This document shows, in pieces, positions 25,206 through 32,247 of a DNA stretch of 32,247 nt. The DNA is taken from assembly GCA_023415825.1 (NCBI GenBank), contig JAEZJF010000011.1:1-32247 (forward strand), in the 5' to 3' direction. Every line of letters begins with the position of its first letter. Position 1 is the first letter of the stretch. Below the pieces are notes generated by a model. The model did no database searches. It was not told the DNA's origin and worked only from the letters and a program-made list of their open reading frames with translations. The translations under genes and the position numbers were made by a program. The stretch comes from Bacillota bacterium. GTDB lineage: Bacteria; Bacillota; Clostridia; DSM-8532.

Positions 25206-25838
25206 TTAAGCACTTTCATACAAGGCTTTAAAAATATAACTTACTGAAACAGCCCCCGGGTCAGGTTGTCCTATTGTTGCCTCGCGAAAATTCTTTGACC
25301 TGCCCATTTTGGAAACAAATCCCTTTCCCCTTTCGACTCCCTCCCGGGCGCCATTATACGCCTCCTTAAACGCCTCCTTTATAGATGCCCCGCCCTCAGC
25401 CGCTGCCTTCATTCTCTCTGTTGCCGGCAGCAACGCATCAAGCATTGTCTTTTGCCCGTATTTTGATCTCCCACGTCTTTCAATGGCTTTCTCAGAGTTG
25501 AAAAAAAAATCTGCAAGTTGAATGGTCGTTGCTTTCGGCTCATTTCCAAGCGCTACGATACCACCCGTAAATAATGTACCGAAAATCACGCCAGACGCTC
25601 CGCCCATTGTTTTGACAAGCTCGAGGCCACAAAGCTTCATCAAATCCGCAACCGTGGAAAAATCCCCATGGTTTTCAAGCATCTTGCGTAACGCAGTAAA
25701 GCCCATTTTCATCCCGATACCATGATCTCCATCGCCAATCATCGAATCAATGCTAGTCAGATAAGGCTCGTTTATTATTATTGTTTCACAGACGTTGATG
25801 AGCATTTCCTTTAACTTGCTAACGTTTACACTATCCAT
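25206..25838 (-). CDS. dhaL: DhaL nucleotide-binding subunit of dihydroxyacetone-type kinase
   Basis: A 210-residue DhaL. SIDSMIGDGDHG contains Asp31, Asp36 and Asp38, matching the three aspartates that hold the ATP/ADP-magnesium cluster in Escherichia coli DhaL. TMGGASGVIFGTLF and ATIGQPDPGAVS are further conserved blocks. The subunit transfers phosphate to the sugar held by its DhaK partner, from ADP recharged by PTS-linked DhaM or from ATP; no DhaM is seen in the window. Its ribosome binding site GAGG overlaps the TGA of the DhaK-like gene, so translation is probably coupled. It appears fully functional, which makes the altered DhaK next door more striking. Confidence 0.92.
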   Translation of the reverse strand: MDSVNVSKLKEMLINVCETIIINEPYLTSIDSMIGDGDHGIGMKMGFTALRKMLENHGDFSTVADLMKLCGLELVKTMGGASGVIFGTLFTGGIVALGNEPKATTIQLADFFFNSEKAIERRGRSKYGQKTMLDALLPATERMKAAAEGGASIKEAFKEAYNGAREGVERGKGFVSKMGRSKNFREATIGQPDPGAVSVSYIFKALYESA

Positions 25839-25850
25839 AGAAGCGCTACC

Positions 25851-26801
25851 TCATATCGTAAAATCATAGCCTCTTACCGATGTAACATACTTTTTTAATT
25901 CATCATCTAGTTTTAATACATTAATAATTGCACCGCTTTTATTAAAAGCATCAAGATAACAACCGCAGCTTGCGCTGTATACGCCAATATTCATTTTGCG
26001 CAACACCTCATCAGCGTCGCATAATAAAATATGTCCTTCTGCATAAGTTGTGTAACGTAACCTATTACAACATAAACAGACTTCGGAAGGCTTTGACACA
26101 TAGTCGTTAATTAAAAATTCAATAGCGCTGCGCATTGCCGTAAAAGATCCCGAATATTTATACGTATAGACCGCTTCTTCACCCGAAAAGCCTCTGCCAT
26201 ATTCTATATTTCCCGTTGACTCATCCATTGTCACAGCGATTGACCGCAGATTATCATTCGCCTTTTGAGCAATCCTGTAAACTGCATCTAAATCCGAACC
26301 TTCTGCCGCTCCGGCCGCAGCTACTTTCGTGATGATTCCAATACCGCTCAAACCACCCCGGTTCTCTTTAAGTTCATCCTTTGAGCTCATGACATCATCA
26401 CTCACATAGACAACCTTTGCATCGAATCCTTCGTTACCCAAAAGCTCAATCGCCATATCATTATTGAGATAATCACCCATATAATTATTCGTCAGCAGCA
26501 AAACGCCTTTGCCTCTATTAATTCTTTTTACAAGCTCATAAATGGCATATGCGTTCGGTGCACAGTCAAGCTCACCATGCACCATTCCATCCGCAAGACC
26601 TTTTCCAACAAATCCGGGAAACAAGGGTCCATACCCGCCGCCGCCACTTACTATAATCTGCACCTTGTCATTCTCAACATCTCTTCTGTGTAGACAATAA
26701 CTATTAAGGCCGTCAATATTTATATAATCATTGGGCTCACAAATATTTATACCTTTAATTACGCTTTGCATCAATTTTTTTCTATCGTCTACAAAGTTCA
26801 T
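25851..26801 (-). CDS. DhaK-like subunit lacking both substrate-binding histidines
   Basis: A 316-residue DAK1-domain protein in the place of DhaK. The fold is kept throughout: SGGGGYGPLFPGFVGKGLAD, NNYMGDYLN with Asp110 (Asp109 of E. coli DhaK), VSDDV, RGGLSGIGIITKVAAAGAAE, and IIVS and INVLKLDDE ends. The GGGSGHEP motif reads GGGGYGPL (His56 replaced by Tyr57). The GVGIHGEPG motif reads GRGFSGEEA, replacing the covalent His218 with Ser206. Dihydroxyacetone cannot form the usual hemiaminal, so either the substrate differs or the protein is regulatory. Length is slightly short of DhaK (356). ATG 26801 has GAGGTG about eleven bases upstream. It follows the permease by 32 bases and is coupled to dhaL. 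Confidence 0.88.
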   Translation of the reverse strand: MNFVDDRKKLMQSVIKGINICEPNDYINIDGLNSYCLHRRDVENDKVQIIVSGGGGYGPLFPGFVGKGLADGMVHGELDCAPNAYAIYELVKRINRGKGVLLLTNNYMGDYLNNDMAIELLGNEGFDAKVVYVSDDVMSSKDELKENRGGLSGIGIITKVAAAGAAEGSDLDAVYRIAQKANDNLRSIAVTMDESTGNIEYGRGFSGEEAVYTYKYSGSFTAMRSAIEFLINDYVSKPSEVCLCCNRLRYTTYAEGHILLCDADEVLRKMNIGVYSASCGCYLDAFNKSGAIINVLKLDDELKKYVTSVRGYDFTI

Positions 26802-26833
26802 TTCGCTTTATTCACCTCAAATACAGTCTATTA

Positions 26834-27877
26834 TTAGTTCTTTACCCTTTTCTGTGACATATCAACTATGATTGCAAGAAGAATAATTGCTCCGGTAACC
26901 ACCTTCTGCCAATAGGATGATACCTGCACAAGATTAAGTCCGTTGTTTATGATTGCTATTATTGCTACGCCTATCATCGCGCGTGCAACAGAACCAACAC
27001 CGCCTTCGAAGCTCGTACCGCCAAGCACAGTCGCGGCAATGGCATACATTTCATATCCTTCGCAGGATGCCGGCTGTCCGTTGTTTAGTTTGGAAGTAAC
27101 ACAAACCCCTGCCAAGCCAGCCATAACAGAACAAAGAATATAACTTTTGATCTTCACCTTGGCCACATTAATACCGGCAAGACGGGCAACCTTTTCGTTA
27201 CTGCCAACAGCAAATACGTGTCTACCAAAGACCGTCTTTGTTAGTAGTAAATGCACCGATAAAACAACAATAAGTGTGAAAATGACGATAATAGGTATAA
27301 CTCCCTGCGGCATTGATTCAGTGGTTATGACCCTACCCGAACCAAGCCATGCAAAACTGTCCGGCAAACCGTAAACAGGCTTACCATCAGTGACAACATA
27401 CGCAAATCCTCTGGCAATCGACATCATAGCCAGCGTTGCTATCATCGGAACAACCCTAAATTTCGTGATCATGATTCCATTGAATAGGCCGCAGACCACT
27501 CCAACTACTAGCGCGGCGAAAAGTTGAATGGCCAGCGCACCAAAGGGATTTGATACAAAGTCAACCGTTGCCAGCCCTAAATAGGCTGATAATATTCCTG
27601 CAAACGCAGCCACCGAACCAACACTAATATCGATACCTGCTGTTATAATAACATACGTCATACCCGCCGCAATCAATGCATTAATCGACATCTGTGCAAC
27701 CAAGTTTAAGATATTCTTGCTCGTTAAAAATGTAGAATTCAGTAATGAGAATACAACGATAACCGCCAATAAAAAAACAAGAACTGCATTCTTACTAAAC
27801 CATCTTTTAACCTTATTATTCATACCCCTTTGGCCATCGCTCATAGTTTTTGAACCGCTATCGTTTATTTGCAGCAT
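26834..27877 (-). CDS. RbsC-type ABC sugar transporter permease (system 3)
   Basis: A 347-residue permease with about ten hydrophobic segments. ITAGIDISVGS is the canonical RbsC loop, and LGGTSFEGGVGSVARAMIG the canonical coupling loop. Unlike systems 1 and 2, only one permease is encoded, so a homodimer is expected, as for ribose. ATG 27877 is preceded by GGGGGAG; a later Met at MNNKVKRW is possible but has a poorer site. It follows the ATPase stop by 38 bases. Confidence 0.92.
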   Translation of the reverse strand: MLQINDSGSKTMSDGQRGMNNKVKRWFSKNAVLVFLLAVIVVFSLLNSTFLTSKNILNLVAQMSINALIAAGMTYVIITAGIDISVGSVAAFAGILSAYLGLATVDFVSNPFGALAIQLFAALVVGVVCGLFNGIMITKFRVVPMIATLAMMSIARGFAYVVTDGKPVYGLPDSFAWLGSGRVITTESMPQGVIPIIVIFTLIVVLSVHLLLTKTVFGRHVFAVGSNEKVARLAGINVAKVKIKSYILCSVMAGLAGVCVTSKLNNGQPASCEGYEMYAIAATVLGGTSFEGGVGSVARAMIGVAIIAIINNGLNLVQVSSYWQKVVTGAIILLAIIVDMSQKRVKN

Positions 27878-27915
27878 AACTTTTTTACTCCCCCTTAATC
27901 CAATTATCGTTATAC

Positions 27916-29409
27916 TTAACTGTGAATACTAGCAAGCTGAATAATGCTTTGTTCACTCAATTCTTCACGCTCAAGTTCTCCCTTTACCCGGCCCTCGCAC
28001 ATAACAACGATTCTATCGCAAACGCCGATCACCTCAGGCATTTCGGATGAAACCATTATTATTGACCCACCCTGTTGTACAAATGCATTCATAAGGCCAT
28101 AAAACTCGGACTTTGCATTGACGTCAATGCCTCTTGTCGGCTCATCCAGTAATAACAACTCACAGTGCGCGACCAACCATTTGGCAAGCACAACCTTTTG
28201 CTGGTTACCACCAGAAAGTGTATTCACTTCAGTATAAATATCTGGAGCCTTTATTTTAAGCTTATCCATATGCTCGGTTGACACCTTTTTTTCCCATTTA
28301 AAATCAAGTATGCCGCCTTTTCTGCAATTGTTTATTAAGCTTGCCAGTGCAATGTTCTCGCTAATTTTAGCACCAAGCATAAGCCCTGAAATCCGTCTAT
28401 CTTCTGTCACAAATCCTATCTTATTGTTAATTGCATCCATAGGCGTTTTAAATCTTACCTTTCTACCGTTAAGAATCACCTCGCCCAACGAGTACTTTTC
28501 TGCTGCAAACAAGCATTCCAAGACTTCTGTTCGTTTTGCCCCCACCAAACCTGCTATGCCAAGAATCTCTCCCCGATAAGCCTTAAAAGACACATCATAA
28601 AATACGCCGTCTCTTGTCAAATTTTTGACCGACAATATCTCATCTTTCGCGGTATGTTCTTGCTTATTATAATAATCCTTGATTTCTCTACCGACCATAT
28701 TGGATACAATTTCGCTCTCGTTTGTATCTTTAATCATCATAGTTTTCACAAAACAGCCATCTCTTAACAACGTCACCCTCTCGGCAATTACAAACAACTC
28801 TTTCAATCTATGTGTTATGTAAACAATGGCCACATTATCTTCTTTGAGCATTTCAATAATGTTAAACAAAGAGTGAATTTCTCCCTCAGACAAAGACGAG
28901 GTCGGTTCGTCCATTATGACCACTCTTGATTGTTTCGAGATGGCCTTTGCTATCTCCACCATCTGCTGCTGTGCAGCGGAAAGGTTCTTTACTACTTCTG
29001 TTTCCTTCACATTTACGTGCATTTTTTCAAGTATGGCACGGGCATCATTATTCATTTTTTTCCTATCGAGAAAACCTTTACGTTTTGGTTCTACGCCCAA
29101 GAATATATTTTCCGCAACGGTTAAGTCACCTGCCACGCTAAGTTCTTGATGAATAACCGAAATTCCCATATGTATTGCCGTTCCAGGATCCTTTATATGC
29201 TTTTCGTCTCCGTTAAAAATGATCTTCCCCGATGTCGGCTGATAGACGCCGGAAAGTATCTTTATTAGCGTTGATTTCCCCGCACCGTTTTCACCGCATA
29301 TCGCATGAACTTCACCAGAGTAATAGTCCATTGAAACATTGGTAAGCGCTTTCACACCGGGAAATTGTTTTGAAATGTTTACCGCTTGTAATACGGGTTT
29401 TTTGCTCAT
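27916..29409 (-). CDS. RbsA-type double-NBD sugar ABC ATPase (system 3)
   Basis: A 497-residue protein with GENGAGKST and VVIMDEPTSSL in the first half, and GLVGAKRTE, LSGGNQQKV and LLLLDEPTRGID in the second. Here the second Walker B is intact (Asp-Glu), as in classic RbsA. The frame is open to a TTG at 29415, but the ATG at 29409 with GGGGG upstream is preferred. It energises the single permease at 26834 and takes substrate from the lipoprotein at 29527. It is separated from that gene by a hairpin-bearing 117-base gap. Confidence 0.93.
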   Translation of the reverse strand: MSKKPVLQAVNISKQFPGVKALTNVSMDYYSGEVHAICGENGAGKSTLIKILSGVYQPTSGKIIFNGDEKHIKDPGTAIHMGISVIHQELSVAGDLTVAENIFLGVEPKRKGFLDRKKMNNDARAILEKMHVNVKETEVVKNLSAAQQQMVEIAKAISKQSRVVIMDEPTSSLSEGEIHSLFNIIEMLKEDNVAIVYITHRLKELFVIAERVTLLRDGCFVKTMMIKDTNESEIVSNMVGREIKDYYNKQEHTAKDEILSVKNLTRDGVFYDVSFKAYRGEILGIAGLVGAKRTEVLECLFAAEKYSLGEVILNGRKVRFKTPMDAINNKIGFVTEDRRISGLMLGAKISENIALASLINNCRKGGILDFKWEKKVSTEHMDKLKIKAPDIYTEVNTLSGGNQQKVVLAKWLVAHCELLLLDEPTRGIDVNAKSEFYGLMNAFVQQGGSIIMVSSEMPEVIGVCDRIVVMCEGRVKGELEREELSEQSIIQLASIHS

Positions 29410-29462
29410 AGACAAGCACCCCCATTTTTATTTCCGAGTCCAACAATCTGATATATATCCAT

Positions 29463-29503
29463 ATATGGCCACACTGCAGGATTGTCCTGCAATATGGCCA
29501 TAT
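29463..29503 (-). promoter_or_regulatory. Intercistronic hairpin after binding-protein gene 3
   Basis: ATATGGCCA/TGGCCATAT outer arms and GCAGGA-ttg-TCCTGC inner arms form a long stem interrupted by a small internal loop. No T-run follows on the transcribed strand. Its position copies the hairpin of system 1, suggesting RNA stabilisation or partial termination after the binding-protein gene. Confidence 0.65.
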
Positions 29504-29526
29504 CTTTGCACCATCTTTCCTTATTA

Positions 29527-30552
29527 CTATCTAAGACTATTCTCCACTATATAATCATAGGTGATAATATAAGGTTCAATCGGAATTTTGGCAGCGTCTA
29601 CGGAGCCCGTTGTCAGGTATTTATTGATCTGCTCACAAATCGTCTTGCCAATAAGCGCAGGATTTTGGGAAATCTCGGATACCCACCATTTGCCATCCCC
29701 ATCTTTTGCATATATCGCATCAATAGCTTCGGGGTTGCCGTCAAAACCGATTACCAAAGTAGTAGCGCCTGCGGCTTTAATCGCCGACAAGGCGCCCGTC
29801 GCCGCTGGATCACCTGCACAGAATATTGCGCCTAGATCCGGAGTCTCAGTCAACCAGTCCTGTGTAAGAGAAGCAGCTATATTCGCGTCACCCTCATAGT
29901 TGCCGAAGTACTTATACTCAACATCGGATTGAGCGTTAATTACTTCCTCAAATCCTTTCTGCCTATCCAAACAAGCCGCAGATGAGGGCACACCTATCAT
30001 AGCAACCGTGCCACCTTTTGGAACAAGCCGAAGTGCTTCCTGAGCACCAAGGCGGCCACCTTCGACGTTATCCGTACCCGCATGACATATAATGCAATCT
30101 ACTGTATCGCAACCACAATCAAACGTGAAAACAGGAATGCCCGCCGCATCAGCTTCCTCTATTGCTGGGCCTACACCAGCAGCATCAACAGTAGCCAATG
30201 CTATTGCGTCTACACCTTGAGCAATGAAGTTGCTAATGTGGTTAGACTGTACGTTAGCATCCAATTCACCATCCTGCACAATTGCTTTGATGCCAAGCTC
30301 ACTGCACGTTTCATTGATGGAATCTTCAATGAGATTATAGAATACGTGCTCACGAGACCCAACAATGAAACCGACTGTAAACCCATCCTTAGCGGTCTCT
30401 GCGCTAGCCTGCACTTCCTGTGTCTGCGCTTCCGTTGCAGCCGCAGCCGACTCTTCGGTGTCTTTCGTTTCTGCGGCAGGTGTTGTGCTTCCACATGCAG
30501 CGAGTGCAAAACACATTACCATGCATAACAACAACCCAACTACTCTTTTCAA
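29527..30552 (-). CDS. RbsB-like sugar-binding lipoprotein (system 3)
   Basis: A 341-residue periplasmic-binding type I lipoprotein. Signal MKRVVGLLLCMVMCFALAAC, lipobox LAAC with Cys20, an acidic Ala/Thr/Glu linker, then FTVGFIVGSREHVFYNLIED, IAQGVDAIALATVDAAGV and FDGNPEAIDAIY blocks typical of RbsB/AI-2-type binding proteins. The start is a TTG at 30550-30552 with AGGAGG at ideal distance, a weak start codon for what is usually a highly expressed protein. First gene of operon 3, about 150 bases behind a strong promoter. The ligand is probably a ketose or pentose, judged only from the downstream genes. Confidence 0.92.
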   Translation of the reverse strand: MKRVVGLLLCMVMCFALAACGSTTPAAETKDTEESAAAATEAQTQEVQASAETAKDGFTVGFIVGSREHVFYNLIEDSINETCSELGIKAIVQDGELDANVQSNHISNFIAQGVDAIALATVDAAGVGPAIEEADAAGIPVFTFDCGCDTVDCIICHAGTDNVEGGRLGAQEALRLVPKGGTVAMIGVPSSAACLDRQKGFEEVINAQSDVEYKYFGNYEGDANIAASLTQDWLTETPDLGAIFCAGDPAATGALSAIKAAGATTLVIGFDGNPEAIDAIYAKDGDGKWWVSEISQNPALIGKTICEQINKYLTTGSVDAAKIPIEPYIITYDYIVENSLR

Positions 30553-30589
30553 TTTGTTACCTCCTAATTTATTTATTTGAACATTTTAG

Positions 30590-30709
30590 TGTCCGTAGAC
30601 ATTACTTGCCTGTTTTATCCTCCAGTACTATATATACAACATGCAACCAGTTTCTATTGTTATTTTCTTTATATGTATTATATTTATTTTATTTGTACTT
30701 TTTACGGAC
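30590..30709. promoter_or_regulatory. Inverted GTCCGTA pair, operator candidates
   Basis: TGTC-CGTA-GACA at 30590-30601 is itself a small palindrome containing GTCCGTA. The inverse TACGGAC sits at 30703-30709, at the predicted transcription start of operon 3. Two such sites about 110 bases apart could let the DeoR protein loop the DNA. Inference only. Confidence 0.4.
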
Positions 30710-30711
30710 CC

Positions 30712-30740
30712 ATATTATCCTTTTTATTTTATTTTGTCAA
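30712..30740 (-). promoter_or_regulatory. Strong promoter of ABC operon 3
   Basis: On the minus strand a perfect TTGACA, a 17-base A-rich spacer and TAATAT (overlapping GATAAT two bases upstream). It is embedded in A/T tracts that act like UP elements. RNA would start near 30,705, giving a leader of about 150 bases. Confidence 0.75.
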
Positions 30741-30893
30741 TATTTTTTTGTTATAATAATTTATATTATTTATTTTGTTTTTATTATATCTTGTTTATGG
30801 TTTATTTTTTTCACTATTTAATTTATTATTGCGTATTTATAAAAAATATGGTAATATTATTAAGAGATACACCTGTTTATTTCTTTAATTAGC

Positions 30894-30931
30894 ACTAGTA
30901 TACTTAAAACTATAAGATTATTGACTAGTAT
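30894..30931 (+). repeat. Two ACTAGTAT repeats upstream of deoR-type gene
   Basis: ACTAGTAT occurs at 30894-30901 and 30924-30931, exactly 30 bases apart (three helical turns). Each contains the ACTAGT palindrome. A weak TTAGCA/TATAAG promoter-like pair (30890-30917) overlaps the first copy. They may be DeoR autoregulation sites. Confidence 0.4.
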
Positions 30932-31124
30932 TAAGGACACAAAGGGTGTAGACTCAGCCATAGTAACGAAAAAGGCGGATAACTATAGCAAAACGAAAAA
31001 TTATTAGGTTTAACTGAATTCGGTCGACGGTTGCTTTACGCTGTTACATCATCCACAGAACTGGGCTTTGCCGAGTTAAGTAAATAACCTTATATAACCT
31101 ATTTCAAAGAAGGAATAAGAACAT

Positions 31125-31913
31125 ATGTTAGCAGCTGAACGAAAAGAAAGAATTATCGAAATGCTTGATGCCAATAAGACTGTTAAGGTTACCGATTTGA
31201 GCAAAATTTTTTCAACGACAGAAGCCACTATAAGAAGGGACCTTGATGAACTAGCGCGAGACAATATGCTTCGCAGAATTCACGGCGGTGCTATAGCGCT
31301 TCCTTCCGCAAGCAAATCCTTTTATATTAGTGAAATTGTCGAACAATGCTCGGAAGAAAAAAAAATGATCGCTGATTTTGCTCTGCATTATATTAAAGAC
31401 GATGATGCAATCATTCTTGACTCTTCTACGACATGTATGGAATTAGCCATAAGGATCGCTGAGAGCAATTATTCAAATCTATCTATCATAACAAATTCTT
31501 TTGGCTTGTTAAAATTCTTTGAAAATCATAAAAATATATCTGTCATACATACAGGTGGAAATGTATTCTATGATTTGAATTGCGCTACCGGCCTTTTTGC
31601 AGAACAAATGATAAAGAATGTTCGTGTAGACAAATGCTTTATTGGGACCAATGGTATAGATTCAAAATATGGTTATTCGGTGCCTACTCTAAACGACGCC
31701 TCCTTGAAAAAAGCCATACTGTTTGCAAGCCATCAATGCTACGTTTTGGCTGATCATACAAAATTCGGTGAATCATATATGGGTAAATTCGCAGAGCCCA
31801 ATGATCAGGTACACTATTTGATAACAGATTATGTACCAAAAACTTTTAATATTAATACCATCTCTAAATCTACCAAGATAAAGGTAATTGGAGAACCAGC
31901 AGAGATGCTATAA
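31125..31913 (+). CDS. DeoR-family sugar-phosphate-sensing repressor
   Basis: A 262-residue regulator. The N-terminal winged helix-turn-helix is VTDLSKIFSTTEATIRRDLD (residues 22-41), followed by the family's RIHGGA turn (51-56). The C-terminal sensor domain shows DSSTTCMELA, NSFGLLKFF, FIGTNGID and LADHTKFG, the usual DeoR phosphosugar-binding loops. It normally represses a sugar operon until a phosphorylated intermediate binds. ATG 31125 has AAGGAATAAG before it. It is divergent from operon 3, which supplies a kinase and an aldolase, so the inducer could be the phosphoketose made there. Followed by a perfect 9-base inverted repeat. Confidence 0.92.
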   Translation: MLAAERKERIIEMLDANKTVKVTDLSKIFSTTEATIRRDLDELARDNMLRRIHGGAIALPSASKSFYISEIVEQCSEEKKMIADFALHYIKDDDAIILDSSTTCMELAIRIAESNYSNLSIITNSFGLLKFFENHKNISVIHTGGNVFYDLNCATGLFAEQMIKNVRVDKCFIGTNGIDSKYGYSVPTLNDASLKKAILFASHQCYVLADHTKFGESYMGKFAEPNDQVHYLITDYVPKTFNINTISKSTKIKVIGEPAEML

Positions 31914-31926
31914 ACCTGTTGCTAAG

Positions 31927-31950
31927 GACAACGCTAATCAAAGCGTTGTC
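31927..31950 (+). terminator. Possible terminator hairpin after DeoR gene
   Basis: GACAACGCT and AGCGTTGTC form a perfect 9-base stem with a six-base loop, 13 bases after the stop codon. No T-run follows, so it may be a weak terminator, an RNA-stabilising hairpin, or part of the adjacent IS end. Confidence 0.45.
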
Positions 31951-32074
31951 GCTGATCCAAGGCATGGGGATAAAAGCCCGGTTACTCAGAATATTGACCT
32001 CATTTTATCGCCATTTTCCTAGTATCCCTCGAAAAATCGCGCACTTATCCTCTGAATTGCGTAATTTGTTTACG

Positions 32075-32247
32075 TCAACCGTAACTTCGGGCACACATAA
32101 GCAGATTGGCGCTCATCGTCAGCATATATAATCGGTTCAAATTCTGTGGTTATCACTCTGAAACTGACCTTGCTGAAACCAAATGTATTTTTAATGATAT
32201 AAAACGGGTGCTCTATTTTGGCTCGAATTGCAGCTTTTTGATATCTC
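32075..32247 (-). pseudogene. IS5-family transposase C-terminal remnant, cut by window edge
   Basis: Entering from the right edge the minus strand reads RYQKAAIRAKIEHPFYIIKN and TFGFSKVSFR. After a frame change near 32,155 it continues NLNRLYMLTMSANLLMCAR and stops at 32,075. AIRAKIEHPF..IK..FGF.KV.FRG...N..RL..L...ANL is the typical C-terminal block of IS5-type DDE transposases, including the Glu of the catalytic triad (KIEHPF). The frame change shows that this copy is broken. The 31,951-32,074 gap before it shows nothing I recognise and probably holds the IS end. Confidence 0.8.

Larger units (their letters stand above)
30553..31124. other. AT-rich divergent control region, operon 3 / DeoR
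   Basis: This 572-base gap is strikingly AT-rich between about 30,610 and 30,890. It holds the operon 3 promoter, inverted copies of GTCCGTA, and two ACTAGTAT repeats, listed separately. A short open stretch near 31,006-31,090 (reading LLGLTEFGRRLLYAV and FAELSK) has no start site and is not recognised. Nothing else coding is seen. Confidence 0.5.

Noticed and set aside
30602..30625. Possible nine-residue leader peptide (ATG TCT ACG ... TAA) before binding protein 3
   Set aside because: The GGAGG is about 16 bases from the ATG, too far for normal initiation, and no attenuator follows.
31006..31090. Short open stretch LLGLTEFGRRLLYAV...FAELSK before the DeoR gene
   Set aside because: No start codon, no ribosome binding site and no recognised family; noted only as unexplained.
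31119..31913. Possible riboswitch or T-box in the DeoR leader
   Set aside because: No conserved aptamer or T-box sequence could be recognised, and the leader lacks a terminator/antiterminator pair.

Overview
The window looks like chromosomal DNA from an anaerobic Firmicute of the class Clostridia. The evidence is strong GGAGG-type ribosome binding sites, alternative GTG and TTG starts, lipoprotein binding proteins, SorC and DeoR regulators, and Clostridia-style mobile elements (an IS200-like TnpA, a large serine recombinase, IS3 and IS5 remnants). No rRNA, tRNA or housekeeping gene is visible, so the genus cannot be fixed. The window is a carbohydrate-uptake island made of three separate CUT2 (ribose-type) ABC systems, with decayed genes between them.

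Region 1 (0.3-10.7 kb): a minus-strand operon runs SDR dehydrogenase, binding protein, double ATPase, permease, permease, FGGY kinase. It is divergent from a plus-strand pair, a SorC regulator and a second FGGY kinase paralogous to the first. The shared 478-base control region carries TGTGAAAT/ATTTTCACA repeats. The likely scheme is uptake of a polyol or ketose, oxidation by the SDR, phosphorylation by the kinases, and control by SorC sensing a (phospho)sugar. The substrate cannot be read from sequence.

Region 2 (10.7-18.3 kb): wrecked kdpA and kdpB remnants, then a second minus-strand ABC operon (ATPase, permease, permease, binding protein, strong terminator) with no intact catabolic gene. 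A decayed sugar-phosphate isomerase/epimerase lies upstream of it and may have been its first gene.

Region 3 (18.3-22.4 kb): a solitary binuclear-metal amidohydrolase with a near-consensus promoter and operator-like palindromes. It is followed by a stretch of remnants: a serine recombinase with two in-frame stops and a frameshift, an IS3-type transposase, and a frameshifted cupin.

Region 4 (22.4-32.2 kb): an F5/8-type-C-like protein, a ribokinase and an alcohol dehydrogenase fragment lie downstream of a third ABC operon (binding protein, ATPase, single permease, DhaK-like, DhaL, class II aldolase). That operon is transcribed from a strong promoter in a very AT-rich region and is divergent from a DeoR regulator. 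The DhaK-like subunit lacks both histidines that bind dihydroxyacetone, although its DhaL partner keeps all its metal ligands. This makes the operon the best candidate here for an undescribed ketose kinase/aldolase route. The right edge enters an IS5-type transposase remnant.
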